A stretch of 64,000 bases of DNA from DASWJS01 sp036397035 (GTDB lineage Bacteria; Actinomycetota; AC-67). The stretch covers positions 1-64,000 of the forward strand of contig DASWJS010000015.1 of NCBI GenBank assembly GCA_036397035.1, in the 5' to 3' direction. The translations under genes were made by a program, and so were the position numbers. Under the pieces are notes generated by a model that saw only the letters and a list, made by a program, of their open reading frames with translations, ran no database searches and was not told where the DNA came from. Shown one piece after another: positions 1 through 7,594 of this stretch. Numbering within the stretch: the stretch's first letter is position 1; the number at the start of each line of letters is the position of its first letter.

Positions 1-871
1 GCGCGCGCGCGTCGCGCTGCCAGTCCTTCGCGACCTTGACCGTCAGGCGCAGGTACACCTTCGTGCCGAGGATCCATTCCAGCTCGTGGCGGGCGCGCGT
101 CCCGATCTCCTTCAGCATCGCCCCCCGCTTGCCGATCACGATCCCCTTCTGCGAGTCCCGCTCGACGTAGATCGTCGCGTCGATCTCGGTGATCTCATCA
201 TCGCGGTCGGGGACGATCTCGGCGACGACCGCGATCGAGTGCGGCAGTTCCTGTCTCGTGAGCCGGAGCGCCTTTTCGCGCACGATCTCCCCGATCAGCA
301 CGTCCTGTGGCTGGTCGGTCGTGATCCCCTCGGGATAGAACCGCGGTCCCGGCTCCAGCACGGCGGTCAGCAGCGACTGCAGCTCGGGCACGTTGGCGCC
401 CGTCCGAGCGGAGATCGGGACGATCTCGCGCCAGTCGCCCAGCGCGTCCGCCGCCTGCAACTGCGGCAGCAGCGTTACCTTCTTGACCGCGTCCACCTTG
501 TTGACGACGCACACCGCCGGCGTGCCCGACTCCAAGACTCGCGCGGCGACGAACGCGTCCCCCGACCCCACCGGTTGCGTCGCGTCGAGCATGAACACGA
601 CCGCGTCGACCTCCCGCAGCGTCCGGCGCACGACGTCGTTGAGCCGCTCGCCGAGCAGCGTCTTGGGCTTGTGCAGCCCGGGCGTGTCGACGAAGACGAT
701 CTGCCAGTCGACTCCGGTCAGCACGCCGCGGATCGCGTTCCGAGTCGTCTGCGGCTGCCACGAGGTGATCGCCACCTTCCTGCCCATGAAGGCGTTCAGC
801 AGCGTCGACTTCCCGACGTTCGGGCGCCCGACGAGCGAGACGAAGCCGGAGCGGAAGCTCTGCTCAGGCAT
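1..871 (-). CDS. era: GTPase Era (3' end outside window)
   Basis: Era is a membrane-associated GTPase that binds the 3' end of 16S rRNA during 30S maturation. The reading frame starts at ATG 871 (MPEQSFRSGFVSLVG) and shows the G1 P-loop GRPNVGKST near residue 15, then the effector region with QPQTTRN. At the window edge it has the KH domain, with ERDSQKGIVIGKRG followed by LGTKVYLRLTVKVAKDW. Only the last few residues are missing, so the gene is complete in nature but cut by the window. The start overlaps the end of the upstream CorC-like gene by 8 bp, so translation is probably coupled. The grouping with ybeY and phoH is a conserved ribosome-maturation cluster. Confidence 0.95.
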   Translation of the reverse strand, partial: MPEQSFRSGFVSLVGRPNVGKSTLLNAFMGRKVAITSWQPQTTRNAIRGVLTGVDWQIVFVDTPGLHKPKTLLGERLNDVVRRTLREVDAVVFMLDATQPVGSGDAFVAARVLESGTPAVCVVNKVDAVKKVTLLPQLQAADALGDWREIVPISARTGANVPELQSLLTAVLEPGPRFYPEGITTDQPQDVLIGEIVREKALRLTRQELPHSIAVVAEIVPDRDDEITEIDATIYVERDSQKGIVIGKRGAMLKEIGTRARHELEWILGTKVYLRLTVKVAKDWQRDARA

Positions 872-2150
872 CCTGCGCGGTGGCCTCGGGGAGCTTGGTG
901 ACCCGCACCTTCGCGATGCGGTGGCCCTGCACGCGGTCGGCGCGGAACCGCACGCCTTGGAAGTCGACCTCCTGACCCCGCTGGGGAACCTGGCCCAGCA
1001 GCCCCGCCAGCAGCCCGCCCACCGTGTCCCACTCCTCGTCGGGCAGATCGGTGTCGAGCAGCTCGCTCAGCTCGTCGATCGGGAAGCGGCCGGTGACGAG
1101 GAACGAGTGGTCGTCCACCGGCTGGACGGACGGCTCCTCCCGGTCGTACTCGTCGGCGATCTCGCCGACGATTTCCTCCAGCAAGTCCTCCATCGTGACC
1201 AGGCCGTCGATGTCGCCGTACTCGTCCACGACGATCGCCATGTGCATGGTCTTGGCCTGCATCTCCTTCAACAGCTCGGCCACCTTCTTGGACTCGGGCA
1301 CGAACATCGGCTTGCGGCAGAGCTGCCGGAGCGTCGGCTTCGGCGTGCCGTTGCGCCGCCGGTGCAGCGTGCGCATCACGTCCTTGGCGTAGATGAGGCC
1401 GACGACCTCGTTGTGATCGTCGGCTGCGAACACGGGCATGCGCGAGAAGCCGTGCTCCAGCATGTGCGTCAGGACGTCGTCGAGCTTCTCGTCCACGGTC
1501 ACGCCGACCATGTCCGGCCGGGGCACCTTCACTTCGCGCACGACCGTGTCCCCGAACTCGAAGATCGAGTGGATCATCTCCTTCTCGTCCTCCTCGATCT
1601 CGGCCTCTTCGGCGGCGACCTCAGCCATCGCCCGTATCTCGCCTTCGGTGACGAAGGGGCCGGTTTTCAGGCCCTTGCCGGGCGTGACGACGTTCGCCAC
1701 GCCCACGAGCAGGCGGGTGAACCCGGTGACGCCCGGGACGCGAAGGATCGCGGCGACGACCGGCGCCAGACGGAGCGCGACGGTCTCGGCGTGCTGGATG
1801 GCGAAGGTCTTCGGCGCCGCTTCGGCGAGCACGAAAACCAGCAACGTCATGCCGAACGTCGAAACGAGCCACCCCCACGACGCGTCCTTGACGATCTTGT
1901 CCACGAACAGCGTCGCCAGCGACGCGCCGCCGAGTTGCACGACCAGCACGAGGAGCAGGATCACGTTCAGGAATCGCGGCGGGTCTTGCAGCAGGTGTTC
2001 GAGCCGCACGGCGCCGCGCCGTCCCTCTTCGACCATGTGGAGCACTTTGATTCGACTCACCTTGGTCAGGGACGTCTCGGCGAGGGACAGGAGCGCGGCG
2101 ACGACGATCGACAGCGCGACGCCGATGCCAAGAGCCGTGGTCGCGCTCAT
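864..2150 (-). CDS. CorC/HlyC-type transporter-associated protein (DUF21 + CBS pair)
   Basis: This is a 428-residue integral membrane protein of the CNNM/CorC family, whose members are linked to Mg2+ or Co2+ efflux. The N-terminal part (about 1-130) is a DUF21-like membrane region with three or four hydrophobic helices. A CBS-domain pair follows (about 200-330, with MVGVTVDEKLDDVLTHM and MAIVVDEYGDIDGLVTMEDL). The end is a CorC_HlyC domain that contains FLVTGRFPIDELSELL. ATG 2150 is preferred: the frame stays open to 2330, but residues before the ATG are unstructured and lie inside ybeY. The start shares ATGA with the ybeY stop and the 3' end overlaps era. This gene between ybeY and era is common in actinobacteria. 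The exact substrate cannot be read from sequence. Confidence 0.9.
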   Translation of the reverse strand: MSATTALGIGVALSIVVAALLSLAETSLTKVSRIKVLHMVEEGRRGAVRLEHLLQDPPRFLNVILLLVLVVQLGGASLATLFVDKIVKDASWGWLVSTFGMTLLVFVLAEAAPKTFAIQHAETVALRLAPVVAAILRVPGVTGFTRLLVGVANVVTPGKGLKTGPFVTEGEIRAMAEVAAEEAEIEEDEKEMIHSIFEFGDTVVREVKVPRPDMVGVTVDEKLDDVLTHMLEHGFSRMPVFAADDHNEVVGLIYAKDVMRTLHRRRNGTPKPTLRQLCRKPMFVPESKKVAELLKEMQAKTMHMAIVVDEYGDIDGLVTMEDLLEEIVGEIADEYDREEPSVQPVDDHSFLVTGRFPIDELSELLDTDLPDEEWDTVGGLLAGLLGQVPQRGQEVDFQGVRFRADRVQGHRIAKVRVTKLPEATAQDA

Positions 2151-2623
2151 GACGCCGGTCTCAGCCTCGACAGGATGCGCCGCTCCGCGCGGGCCATCGC
2201 CAGCTCCGAGGCCGCGTCGCGATGGTCGTTGCCGACGAGGTGCAAGACAGCATGGACCACGAGGTGGCGAAGCTCCGATCGCAGCGACCGGCCGAGCGCC
2301 CGCGCCTGCCGCTCGGCAACGGCCGGACACACCACGACGTCGCCCAGCATCAGCGGCCCGGGGCCGGGGTCGGCGAGATCATCGATCGGGAACGATAGAA
2401 CATCGGTGGGCTCGTCGATCCCCAGCGCGTCCCGTTTGAGGCGTGCGATCTCGTCGGGATCGACGAGCGCGATGGACACGATCGCTTCGGCGGGGATCGA
2501 GAGCGCGGCCATCGCGGTGCGCGCGGTCAGGACCAGGTCCTGCCCGTCGACCGGGACGCTCTGCCGGTCCTCCACCGCGACGGCGGGAGACCGGCCTCCA
2601 GGATCCTCAGGGTCTTGGCTCAT
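2147..2623 (-). CDS. ybeY: Endoribonuclease YbeY
   Basis: YbeY is a zinc-dependent single-strand endoribonuclease needed for 16S rRNA 3' maturation and 70S quality control. The 158-residue protein has the family signature HAVLHLVGNDH near residues 122-132, whose three histidines bind zinc, and the conserved EPTDVLSFP block near residue 70. It lies between phoH and the CorC-like gene with 4-bp overlaps on both sides, the usual PhoH-YbeY-CorC-Era order. The length is typical. Nothing unusual is seen apart from GND in place of the more common GYD in the signature. Confidence 0.95.
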   Translation of the reverse strand: MSQDPEDPGGRSPAVAVEDRQSVPVDGQDLVLTARTAMAALSIPAEAIVSIALVDPDEIARLKRDALGIDEPTDVLSFPIDDLADPGPGPLMLGDVVVCPAVAERQARALGRSLRSELRHLVVHAVLHLVGNDHRDAASELAMARAERRILSRLRPAS

Positions 2624-3696
2624 CGTCCGTCATCGAATCGCCGGTACGCCTCGACGATCTCCTGCACGATCTTGTGCCGCACGACGTCCTTGGAATCCAG
2701 GAACACGAACCGCACGCCGTCGATGTCGGTGAGGATCTCGCGCGCGGCGTTCAAGCCGGAGAACTGCCCGCTCGGCAGGTCGACCTGCGTGACGTCGCCG
2801 GTCACGACCACCGTCGAGCCGAACCCGAGCCGGGTGAGGAACATCTTCATCTGCTCGGGCGTGGTGTTCTGCGCCTCGTCCAGGATGATGAAGGCGTCGT
2901 TGAGCGTCCGGCCGCGCATGTAGGCAAGGGGCGACAGCTCGATCGTGCCGCGCTGGACGAGGCTCGCCATCTTCTCGGCGTCCATCATGTCCATCAGCGC
3001 GTCGTAGAGCGGGCGCATGTAGGGATCGATCTTCTCGTAGAGCGTCCCGGGCAGGAAGCCGAGCCGCTCGCCGGCCTCGACCGCCGGCCTGGTCAGGATC
3101 ACGCGGGTCACCTGCTTAGCGGTCAGCGCGCGCACCGCCATCGCGACCGCCAGGTAGGTCTTGCCCGTGCCCGCGGGTCCGATGCCGAAGGTGATCGTGT
3201 TGGAGCGGATCGCGTCGACGTAATGCTTCTGCCCCGCCGTCTTCGGGCGCACGGCCTTGCCGCGATGAACGAGCGCCGCATCGGAGAACACCTCGGTCGG
3301 GCGTGCTTCGCCCGTCTTGACCATGTCGATCGAGCGCTCGAGCGCTTCCGCGGTGAGCGCCTGTTCGGCCTCCAGCAGCTCGATCATCTCCTCGAACAGG
3401 AAGGCGACCCGATTGGCTTCCTGCGGCTCGCCGTGGATGCGGATCTCGTTCCCGCGGACCAGGATCTGCGTGGCGAAGGACGATTCGATGAGCTTCAGCA
3501 ACTCGTCCCGCTGCCCCAGGAGGCTCACCATCGCATGGTGCCCCGGAACGAGGATCTTCACTTCGGTCGAGCCGGATGCCACGTGGTTGGTCGACCCTGC
3601 CTCCGCGCGCCGTCGGCGCCGCACCGTGGCTCCTCGATCGGGAGCCGCTCGGCCGTCGATTATATCGCCGTCGATCATCTGGAAGGTATCGTCCAC
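2620..3696 (-). CDS. phoH: PhoH-like ATPase
   Basis: This 358-residue cytoplasmic P-loop ATPase of the PhoH family is predicted to act with YbeY in RNA metabolism. Walker A is GPAGTGKT at residues 173-180 and Walker B is FIILDEAQN near residue 278, followed by the sensor region VVTGDVTQVDLP. An N-terminal KH-like segment (about 45-110) precedes the ATPase core. GTG 3696 is the first start in frame; an ATG six codons later is an alternative. The gene overlaps ybeY by 4 bp and lies 6 bp after the HIT gene, so it is probably in one operon with both. Confidence 0.93.
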   Translation of the reverse strand: MDDTFQMIDGDIIDGRAAPDRGATVRRRRRAEAGSTNHVASGSTEVKILVPGHHAMVSLLGQRDELLKLIESSFATQILVRGNEIRIHGEPQEANRVAFLFEEMIELLEAEQALTAEALERSIDMVKTGEARPTEVFSDAALVHRGKAVRPKTAGQKHYVDAIRSNTITFGIGPAGTGKTYLAVAMAVRALTAKQVTRVILTRPAVEAGERLGFLPGTLYEKIDPYMRPLYDALMDMMDAEKMASLVQRGTIELSPLAYMRGRTLNDAFIILDEAQNTTPEQMKMFLTRLGFGSTVVVTGDVTQVDLPSGQFSGLNAAREILTDIDGVRFVFLDSKDVVRHKIVQEIVEAYRRFDDGR

Positions 3697-3702
3697 CCCG
3701 CG

Positions 3703-4053
3703 TCAGCCGGTCGCGGCGATTCGTCCGAGCGGCGCGCCGCCGAGCAGGTGAAGGTGCAGGTGGAAGACGGCCTGGCCCGAGTCGGGCCCGACGTTGAACA
3801 CCAGGCGGTATCCGCTCCGGTCGATACCCTCGGTCGCCGCGATCCCTTGCGCGGTCGTGACAAGCTCCGCGAGCATCGCGCCGTGCGCCTCGGTGACCTC
3901 GTCAATGCCGGCGACGTGCTCCTTGGGCACGATCAGCACGTGGACCGGCGCCGCGGGCGCGACGTCCCGGAAGGCGTAGACGCGGCCGGCATCGAGCACG
4001 GTCGTGCTCGGGACGTCACCGGCGACGATCGAACAGAACAGGCAGTCGGTCAT
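3703..4053 (-). CDS. HIT family nucleotide hydrolase
   Basis: This 116-residue histidine-triad protein starts MTDCLFCSIV, with the family's usual zinc-binding CxxC at the N-terminus. It ends with the active-site triad HLHLHLLGG near residues 98-106, in which the central histidine attacks the alpha phosphate of nucleoside phosphoramidates or dinucleotides. Length and both motifs fit the HINT/PKCI branch. It sits 12 bp after the bldD-like gene and 6 bp before phoH on the same strand, so it is probably cotranscribed. The physiological substrate is not deducible. Confidence 0.93.
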   Translation of the reverse strand: MTDCLFCSIVAGDVPSTTVLDAGRVYAFRDVAPAAPVHVLIVPKEHVAGIDEVTEAHGAMLAELVTTAQGIAATEGIDRSGYRLVFNVGPDSGQAVFHLHLHLLGGAPLGRIAATG

Positions 4054-4065
4054 GCGGATGCGCGC

Positions 4066-4560
4066 TCAGCCTACGCGCGCGACGCGGACTCCCAAGTCGT
4101 CGAGGCGAGTGGTGAAGCCTTCGGGCGTCGTTTCGAACACCGCCGCGAGCGTGCGCACGTCGTCGCCGCGCACGGTCAGGATCTTGCCGTTGAAGTCGCC
4201 GCGCGCCATCTGGATCATCCCAACGTAGCGATCGAGGATGCGCAGCTCCGGCGAGTCGACCTCGCGCAGCTTGGTCAAGTCGATGCAGACGCTGCGGTCC
4301 GCCGCCGGGCGCTGGGCGGCGGCGCCGTCGATCTGCCGCGCGGTCGCCGGCAGGAGCTGATCGACCGGCACGCCGTAGAACGCGGCGAGTCGCTGCAGCC
4401 TCGGCACCGAGATGCTGCGCTCCCCCCGCTCGTAGGCGCCGAGTACCGAAGCCTTGAATTCCTTCCCGGACGATTCTTCGACGTCGTGGAGCGACAGCCC
4501 CTTCTGCAGCCTGATGCTGCGAAGGCGGTCACCCACCTGCTTGGCGTATTCCGAGTTCAA
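4066..4560 (-). CDS. BldD-like XRE transcriptional regulator with c-di-GMP motif
   Basis: This 164-residue DNA-binding protein closely resembles Streptomyces BldD. The N-terminal helix-turn-helix spans about 5-70 (SEYAKQVGDRLRSIR, GLSLHDVEE, YERGERSISVPRL). The C-terminal domain keeps the cyclic-di-GMP signature RxD-x8-RxxD as R120-G-D122, eight residues, then R131-G-D-D134. In Streptomyces this motif binds a c-di-GMP tetramer that drives BldD dimerisation; that role here is inferred. The start is TTG 4560, supported by GGGAGGAG about 8 nt upstream. The gene stands at the head of the HIT-phoH-ybeY-CorC-era run, behind a 161-bp intergenic region with a candidate promoter and palindrome, so it may regulate itself. 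Confidence 0.9.
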   Translation of the reverse strand: MNSEYAKQVGDRLRSIRLQKGLSLHDVEESSGKEFKASVLGAYERGERSISVPRLQRLAAFYGVPVDQLLPATARQIDGAAAQRPAADRSVCIDLTKLREVDSPELRILDRYVGMIQMARGDFNGKILTVRGDDVRTLAAVFETTPEGFTTRLDDLGVRVARVG

Positions 4561-4647
4561 GGTTCTTGCTCCTCCCGAGTACGCAGGCGAACGTGATCCG
4601 AGAACGAGGACGCACCCTGCGTGGTTGGCCCGGGCCTATTTTCGCCC

Positions 4648-4688
4648 AATTTAGGGGCCGATGGCAAGAGCACGGAACACTTTCCGTG
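4648..4688 (-). promoter_or_regulatory. Candidate bldD promoter and palindromic operator
   Basis: Upstream of the TTG start lies TAAATT (4648-4653, read on the minus strand), which fits the TANNNT -10 consensus. A perfect inverted repeat with 7-bp arms and a 4-bp loop (cacggaa-cact-ttccgtg, 4671-4688) sits about 17 bp further up, where the -35 region would be. A palindrome at that spot is what an operator would look like, and autoregulation by the BldD-like protein is one possibility. It does not clearly match the published Streptomyces BldD box, so the regulator is unknown. Confidence 0.4.
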
Positions 4689-4721
4689 ACTTGAGTCGCC
4701 CACGAATTGGCCGGCGATCCC

Positions 4722-5429
4722 CTAGCCGAGCCGCCCAATTCGAGCCATGACCAGGGCGGATGCCACGATGGCGGCCGTCTCGGCTCGCAGGATTGCAGCC
4801 CCCAGCCCGACCGAGACGCCACCGACGGCGGTCAGCCGCTCGACCTCCTCGGCGGTGAGCCCACCCTCGGGACCGATCACGATCCCGATGTCGGACCCCT
4901 CCAGTCGCACCGTTCTCAGGGGCACCTCGGCTCCCTCGTGGAACACCAGCATCAGTCCCGCCGCCTCGACGCCGTCGACCGGGTCCACGACGTCCGGAAG
5001 CCACGCCCGCTTGGATTGCTTGGACGCCTCGCGCGCGACGGCTCGCAGCCGTTCGCCGTGGCGCGAGCGCTTGGCGGCGTCCCATCGCACGACCGTGCGC
5101 TCGGCGAACCAGGGCACGATCCGATCGACCCCGATCTCGGTCAGCTTCTGCACGACCAGCTCCAGCTTGCCCGAGGCGGGCACGGCCGGATGGACGACGA
5201 CCCGCGGGACGGGAGCCGGCACGGTCGCGCGCGAGCGCACTTGGATCGCCACGGTCGAGCGCGGCTCGCCCGAGACGACTCCCTCGACGACCGAGCCGCG
5301 TCCGTCGGTCACCGTGACGGTCTCGCCGGCGCGCACGCGGAGCGCGCGTGCGGCGTGGCGCGCTTCCTGTCCGGTCAGCGTGATCGTGTCTCCCTCGACG
5401 CTCGGCGCGAGGAAGTGGTGCGCGGTCAC
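4722..5429 (-). CDS. rsmE: 16S rRNA (uracil1498-N3)-methyltransferase RsmE
   Basis: RsmE methylates N3 of U1498 in 16S rRNA using S-adenosylmethionine. The 235-residue protein has the N-terminal PUA-like domain (TLTGQEARHAARALRVRAG) and a C-terminal SPOUT/knotted fold. The family motifs are EASKQSKRAWLP, IGPEGGLTAEEV and the knot segment LGAAILRAETAA. It overlaps the dnaJ stop by 4 bp, so it is the last gene of the hrcA-dnaJ-rsmE operon and is probably under CIRCE/HrcA control. This linkage is common in Gram-positive genomes. Confidence 0.95.
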   Translation of the reverse strand: MTAHHFLAPSVEGDTITLTGQEARHAARALRVRAGETVTVTDGRGSVVEGVVSGEPRSTVAIQVRSRATVPAPVPRVVVHPAVPASGKLELVVQKLTEIGVDRIVPWFAERTVVRWDAAKRSRHGERLRAVAREASKQSKRAWLPDVVDPVDGVEAAGLMLVFHEGAEVPLRTVRLEGSDIGIVIGPEGGLTAEEVERLTAVGGVSVGLGAAILRAETAAIVASALVMARIGRLG

Positions 5430-6538
5430 TGGCCGCGGAAGGTTTCGCGGATGCGCCGGAAGATGCCCGGCTGCTCCCCGCCCACGACTTCGCCCCGCAC
5501 CTCGGCGAGCCGCTCGAAAAGCGCCCGTTCCTCCTCACCGAGGCGCGTGGGAACCTCCACGCTGACGTGGACGAGCAGGTCCCCGCGGCCGCGGCCCTCG
5601 AGGCTCGGCATGCCTTCGCCGCGCAGCCGGATCACCGTACCGTGCTGGGTCCCGGGGTCGACGCGCAGCGTGCGCTCGCCGTCGAGCGTGGCGACCGGGA
5701 GCTCGGCGCCGAGCACGGCTTGCGTCAGCGGGACGGGAAGCTCGCAGACAAGATCGTCGCCCTGACGCGTGAACACGTCGTGCGGCTCGATCGCGATCGT
5801 GAGGTAGAGGTCGCCGCTCGCGCCGCCGCGAACGCCGGCTTCGCCCTGCCCGCGCAGCCGAAGCGTCATGCCGTCGGCGACGCCGGCCGGGACGTCGACG
5901 GTGACGGATCGCTGCCGTCTCGTTCGGCCCGCGCCGCCGCACGTCGTGCACGGGCTCGACGGCGCCTCCCCGGCGCCGTCGCACACCGCGCACGGTCGCG
6001 AGGTCACCACCGTGCCCAGGATCGTCTGGCGCGTCGCGCGGATCTCACCCTGTCCGGCGCAGGGCGCGCACGTCGCGCGAAGCGTGCCCGGCTCGCAGCC
6101 GTCGCCCGCGCAGCGTTCGCACGGCTGCAAGGAGACCAGATCGAGGTCGAGCTTCTTGCCGCCGAACGCTTCCTCCAGCGTGAGCTGCGCGCGCACCCCG
6201 ACGTCGTCGCCTCCGACCGCCGACGTCCGGCGCCGCGTTCGCGTCCTGCCGAAGGGCGAGCCACCGAAGAACGCGTCCATGATGTCGCCGAGGTCGCCGA
6301 AGCCGCCCATGTTCGCCACGCGCGGGTCGGCGTCGCCGTAGGTGTCGTAGCGCCGGCGAGCGTCCGGGTCGGAGAGCACGCGATAGGCCTCCGAGACCTG
6401 CTTGAAACGCTCCTCGGCGCGCGGGTCTTCCGGGTTGGCGTCCGGGTGCGACTGCCGGGCGAGCGTTCGGTAGGCCCGCTTGATGTCGTCCGCGCCCGCG
6501 TCGCGCGGCACCCCCAGGATCGCGTAGTAGTCGGCCAC
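5426..6538 (-). CDS. dnaJ: Chaperone protein DnaJ
   Basis: This is a full-length type I J-protein of 370 residues. The J domain (1-67) has the HPD motif in SHPDAN, which stimulates DnaK ATPase. A short G/F-rich linker with GGFGDLGD follows. The zinc-binding region carries four CxxCxGxG repeats (CERCAGDG, CAPCAGQG, CAVCDGAG, CTTCGGAG), followed by the C-terminal substrate-binding beta domains. It starts 3 bp after the hrcA stop and overlaps rsmE by 4 bp. dnaK and grpE are not in the window, so this is probably the hrcA-linked second dnaJ (DnaJ2 type) found in many actinobacteria. Confidence 0.95.
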   Translation of the reverse strand: MADYYAILGVPRDAGADDIKRAYRTLARQSHPDANPEDPRAEERFKQVSEAYRVLSDPDARRRYDTYGDADPRVANMGGFGDLGDIMDAFFGGSPFGRTRTRRRTSAVGGDDVGVRAQLTLEEAFGGKKLDLDLVSLQPCERCAGDGCEPGTLRATCAPCAGQGEIRATRQTILGTVVTSRPCAVCDGAGEAPSSPCTTCGGAGRTRRQRSVTVDVPAGVADGMTLRLRGQGEAGVRGGASGDLYLTIAIEPHDVFTRQGDDLVCELPVPLTQAVLGAELPVATLDGERTLRVDPGTQHGTVIRLRGEGMPSLEGRGRGDLLVHVSVEVPTRLGEEERALFERLAEVRGEVVGGEQPGIFRRIRETFRGQ

Positions 6539-6541
6539 GGT

Positions 6542-7558
6542 CTACTGACCGAGCGCTTCCTCGAGCATTCGCGCCATCGAATGCGCCGTCGAGATCACGC
6601 GCTCGTATCGCATGCGCATCGGCCCGATGATGCCGATCGACCCGGCCGTGCCGCCGCCGCCGAACGGCGCGACGATCACGCTCATCGAGCGCAGCCCCGC
6701 GTTCTCCAGCTCGGACCCGATCCGAACGCTGACCGAGTCCTGCAGGGCCGAGGTCAGCAGCTCCAGCACCGACGTTTGCCGCTCGAGCAGCTCGTACACG
6801 CTCCGCAGCTCGTCGCGCTCCAGGTCGCCCTCACCGGCCAGGTTCGCGGCCCCGCCGACGAAGACGTGCTGCTGCGAGTCCAGCAGCCCGTTCAAGCAGT
6901 CGGCGATCCCCAAGGTCAGCGCGTCGAGCGGCGGCGCCTGCTCGTCCGCGCGCCGGTCCAGCTCGCGGATCGCGCCCTCCAGCTCCCGGCCGTGCAGGTC
7001 GGCGTTGAGCGTCTCGCACGCCAGGTCCACCGAGGCTGGGTCGATGTCCCGGTCGAGCGGGATCGTGCGCTGCTCGACCCGGCCGTTCTCCGCGATCGCG
7101 ACGGCCATCACGGCGCGGGACCCCATCGGGATCAGCTCGATCCGTCGCAACGTGGACGATCGCGCGCGCCGGGCGAGCACCGCGGCCGCGTGGTGCGTGT
7201 GGCGGCTGACCGCCTCGCCCGCGCGGCGCAGCAGCTCCTCCAGGTCGACGCTGTCGTCGCCGAGGTCCTCGGCGAGCGCGCGCTCGAGCCCTTCGCCGAG
7301 CCGGCGCGGCGCGCGCAGGAGGTCGACCACGTAGCGGTAGGCGATGTCCGTGGGCACGCGGCCGGCGCTCGTGTGGGGCTGAACGAGGTAGCCGAGGTCT
7401 TCGAGCCGCGCCATCTCGTTGCGCACCGTGGCCGCGGACACGCGCAGGTTCGACAGCTCGACGACGTGCTTGGACCCCACGGGCTCGCCGCTGCGGGTGT
7501 ACTCCCTGACCACCACGCGCAGGATCGCGCCCTGCCGCTGGGTCAGCCTCTCTGCCAT
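6542..7558 (-). CDS. hrcA: Heat-inducible transcription repressor HrcA
   Basis: HrcA represses heat-shock operons by binding the CIRCE inverted repeat. The 338-residue protein has an N-terminal winged-helix domain (LTQRQGAILRVVVREY, SGEPVGSKHVVELSNLRVSAATVRNEM) and a long GAF-like C-terminal domain with VGGAANLAGEGD and MRMRYERVISTAHSMARML. Start ATG 7558 is fixed by a -10 box six bases upstream and a CIRCE element touching it, so the mRNA is probably leaderless. The gene heads the hrcA-dnaJ-rsmE operon and should repress itself. Confidence 0.96.
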   Translation of the reverse strand: MAERLTQRQGAILRVVVREYTRSGEPVGSKHVVELSNLRVSAATVRNEMARLEDLGYLVQPHTSAGRVPTDIAYRYVVDLLRAPRRLGEGLERALAEDLGDDSVDLEELLRRAGEAVSRHTHHAAAVLARRARSSTLRRIELIPMGSRAVMAVAIAENGRVEQRTIPLDRDIDPASVDLACETLNADLHGRELEGAIRELDRRADEQAPPLDALTLGIADCLNGLLDSQQHVFVGGAANLAGEGDLERDELRSVYELLERQTSVLELLTSALQDSVSVRIGSELENAGLRSMSVIVAPFGGGGTAGSIGIIGPMRMRYERVISTAHSMARMLEEALGQ

Positions 7559-7564
7559 GGGCGA

Positions 7565-7594
7565 AGGCTAGCACTCGCCCTATGTGAGTGCTAA
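7565..7594 (-). promoter_or_regulatory. CIRCE operator overlapping the hrcA -10 box
   Basis: The sequence from 7568 to 7594 is CTAGCACTC, nine bases, then GAGTGCTAA. This matches the CIRCE consensus (TTAGCACTC-N9-GAGTGCTAA) with a single mismatch in the outermost base. On the minus strand the -10 hexamer TAGCCT (7565-7570) shares its first three bases with the left arm and lies 6 nt before the hrcA ATG. HrcA bound here would block the promoter directly. The right arm also overlaps the last codons of hemW. Confidence 0.93.
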
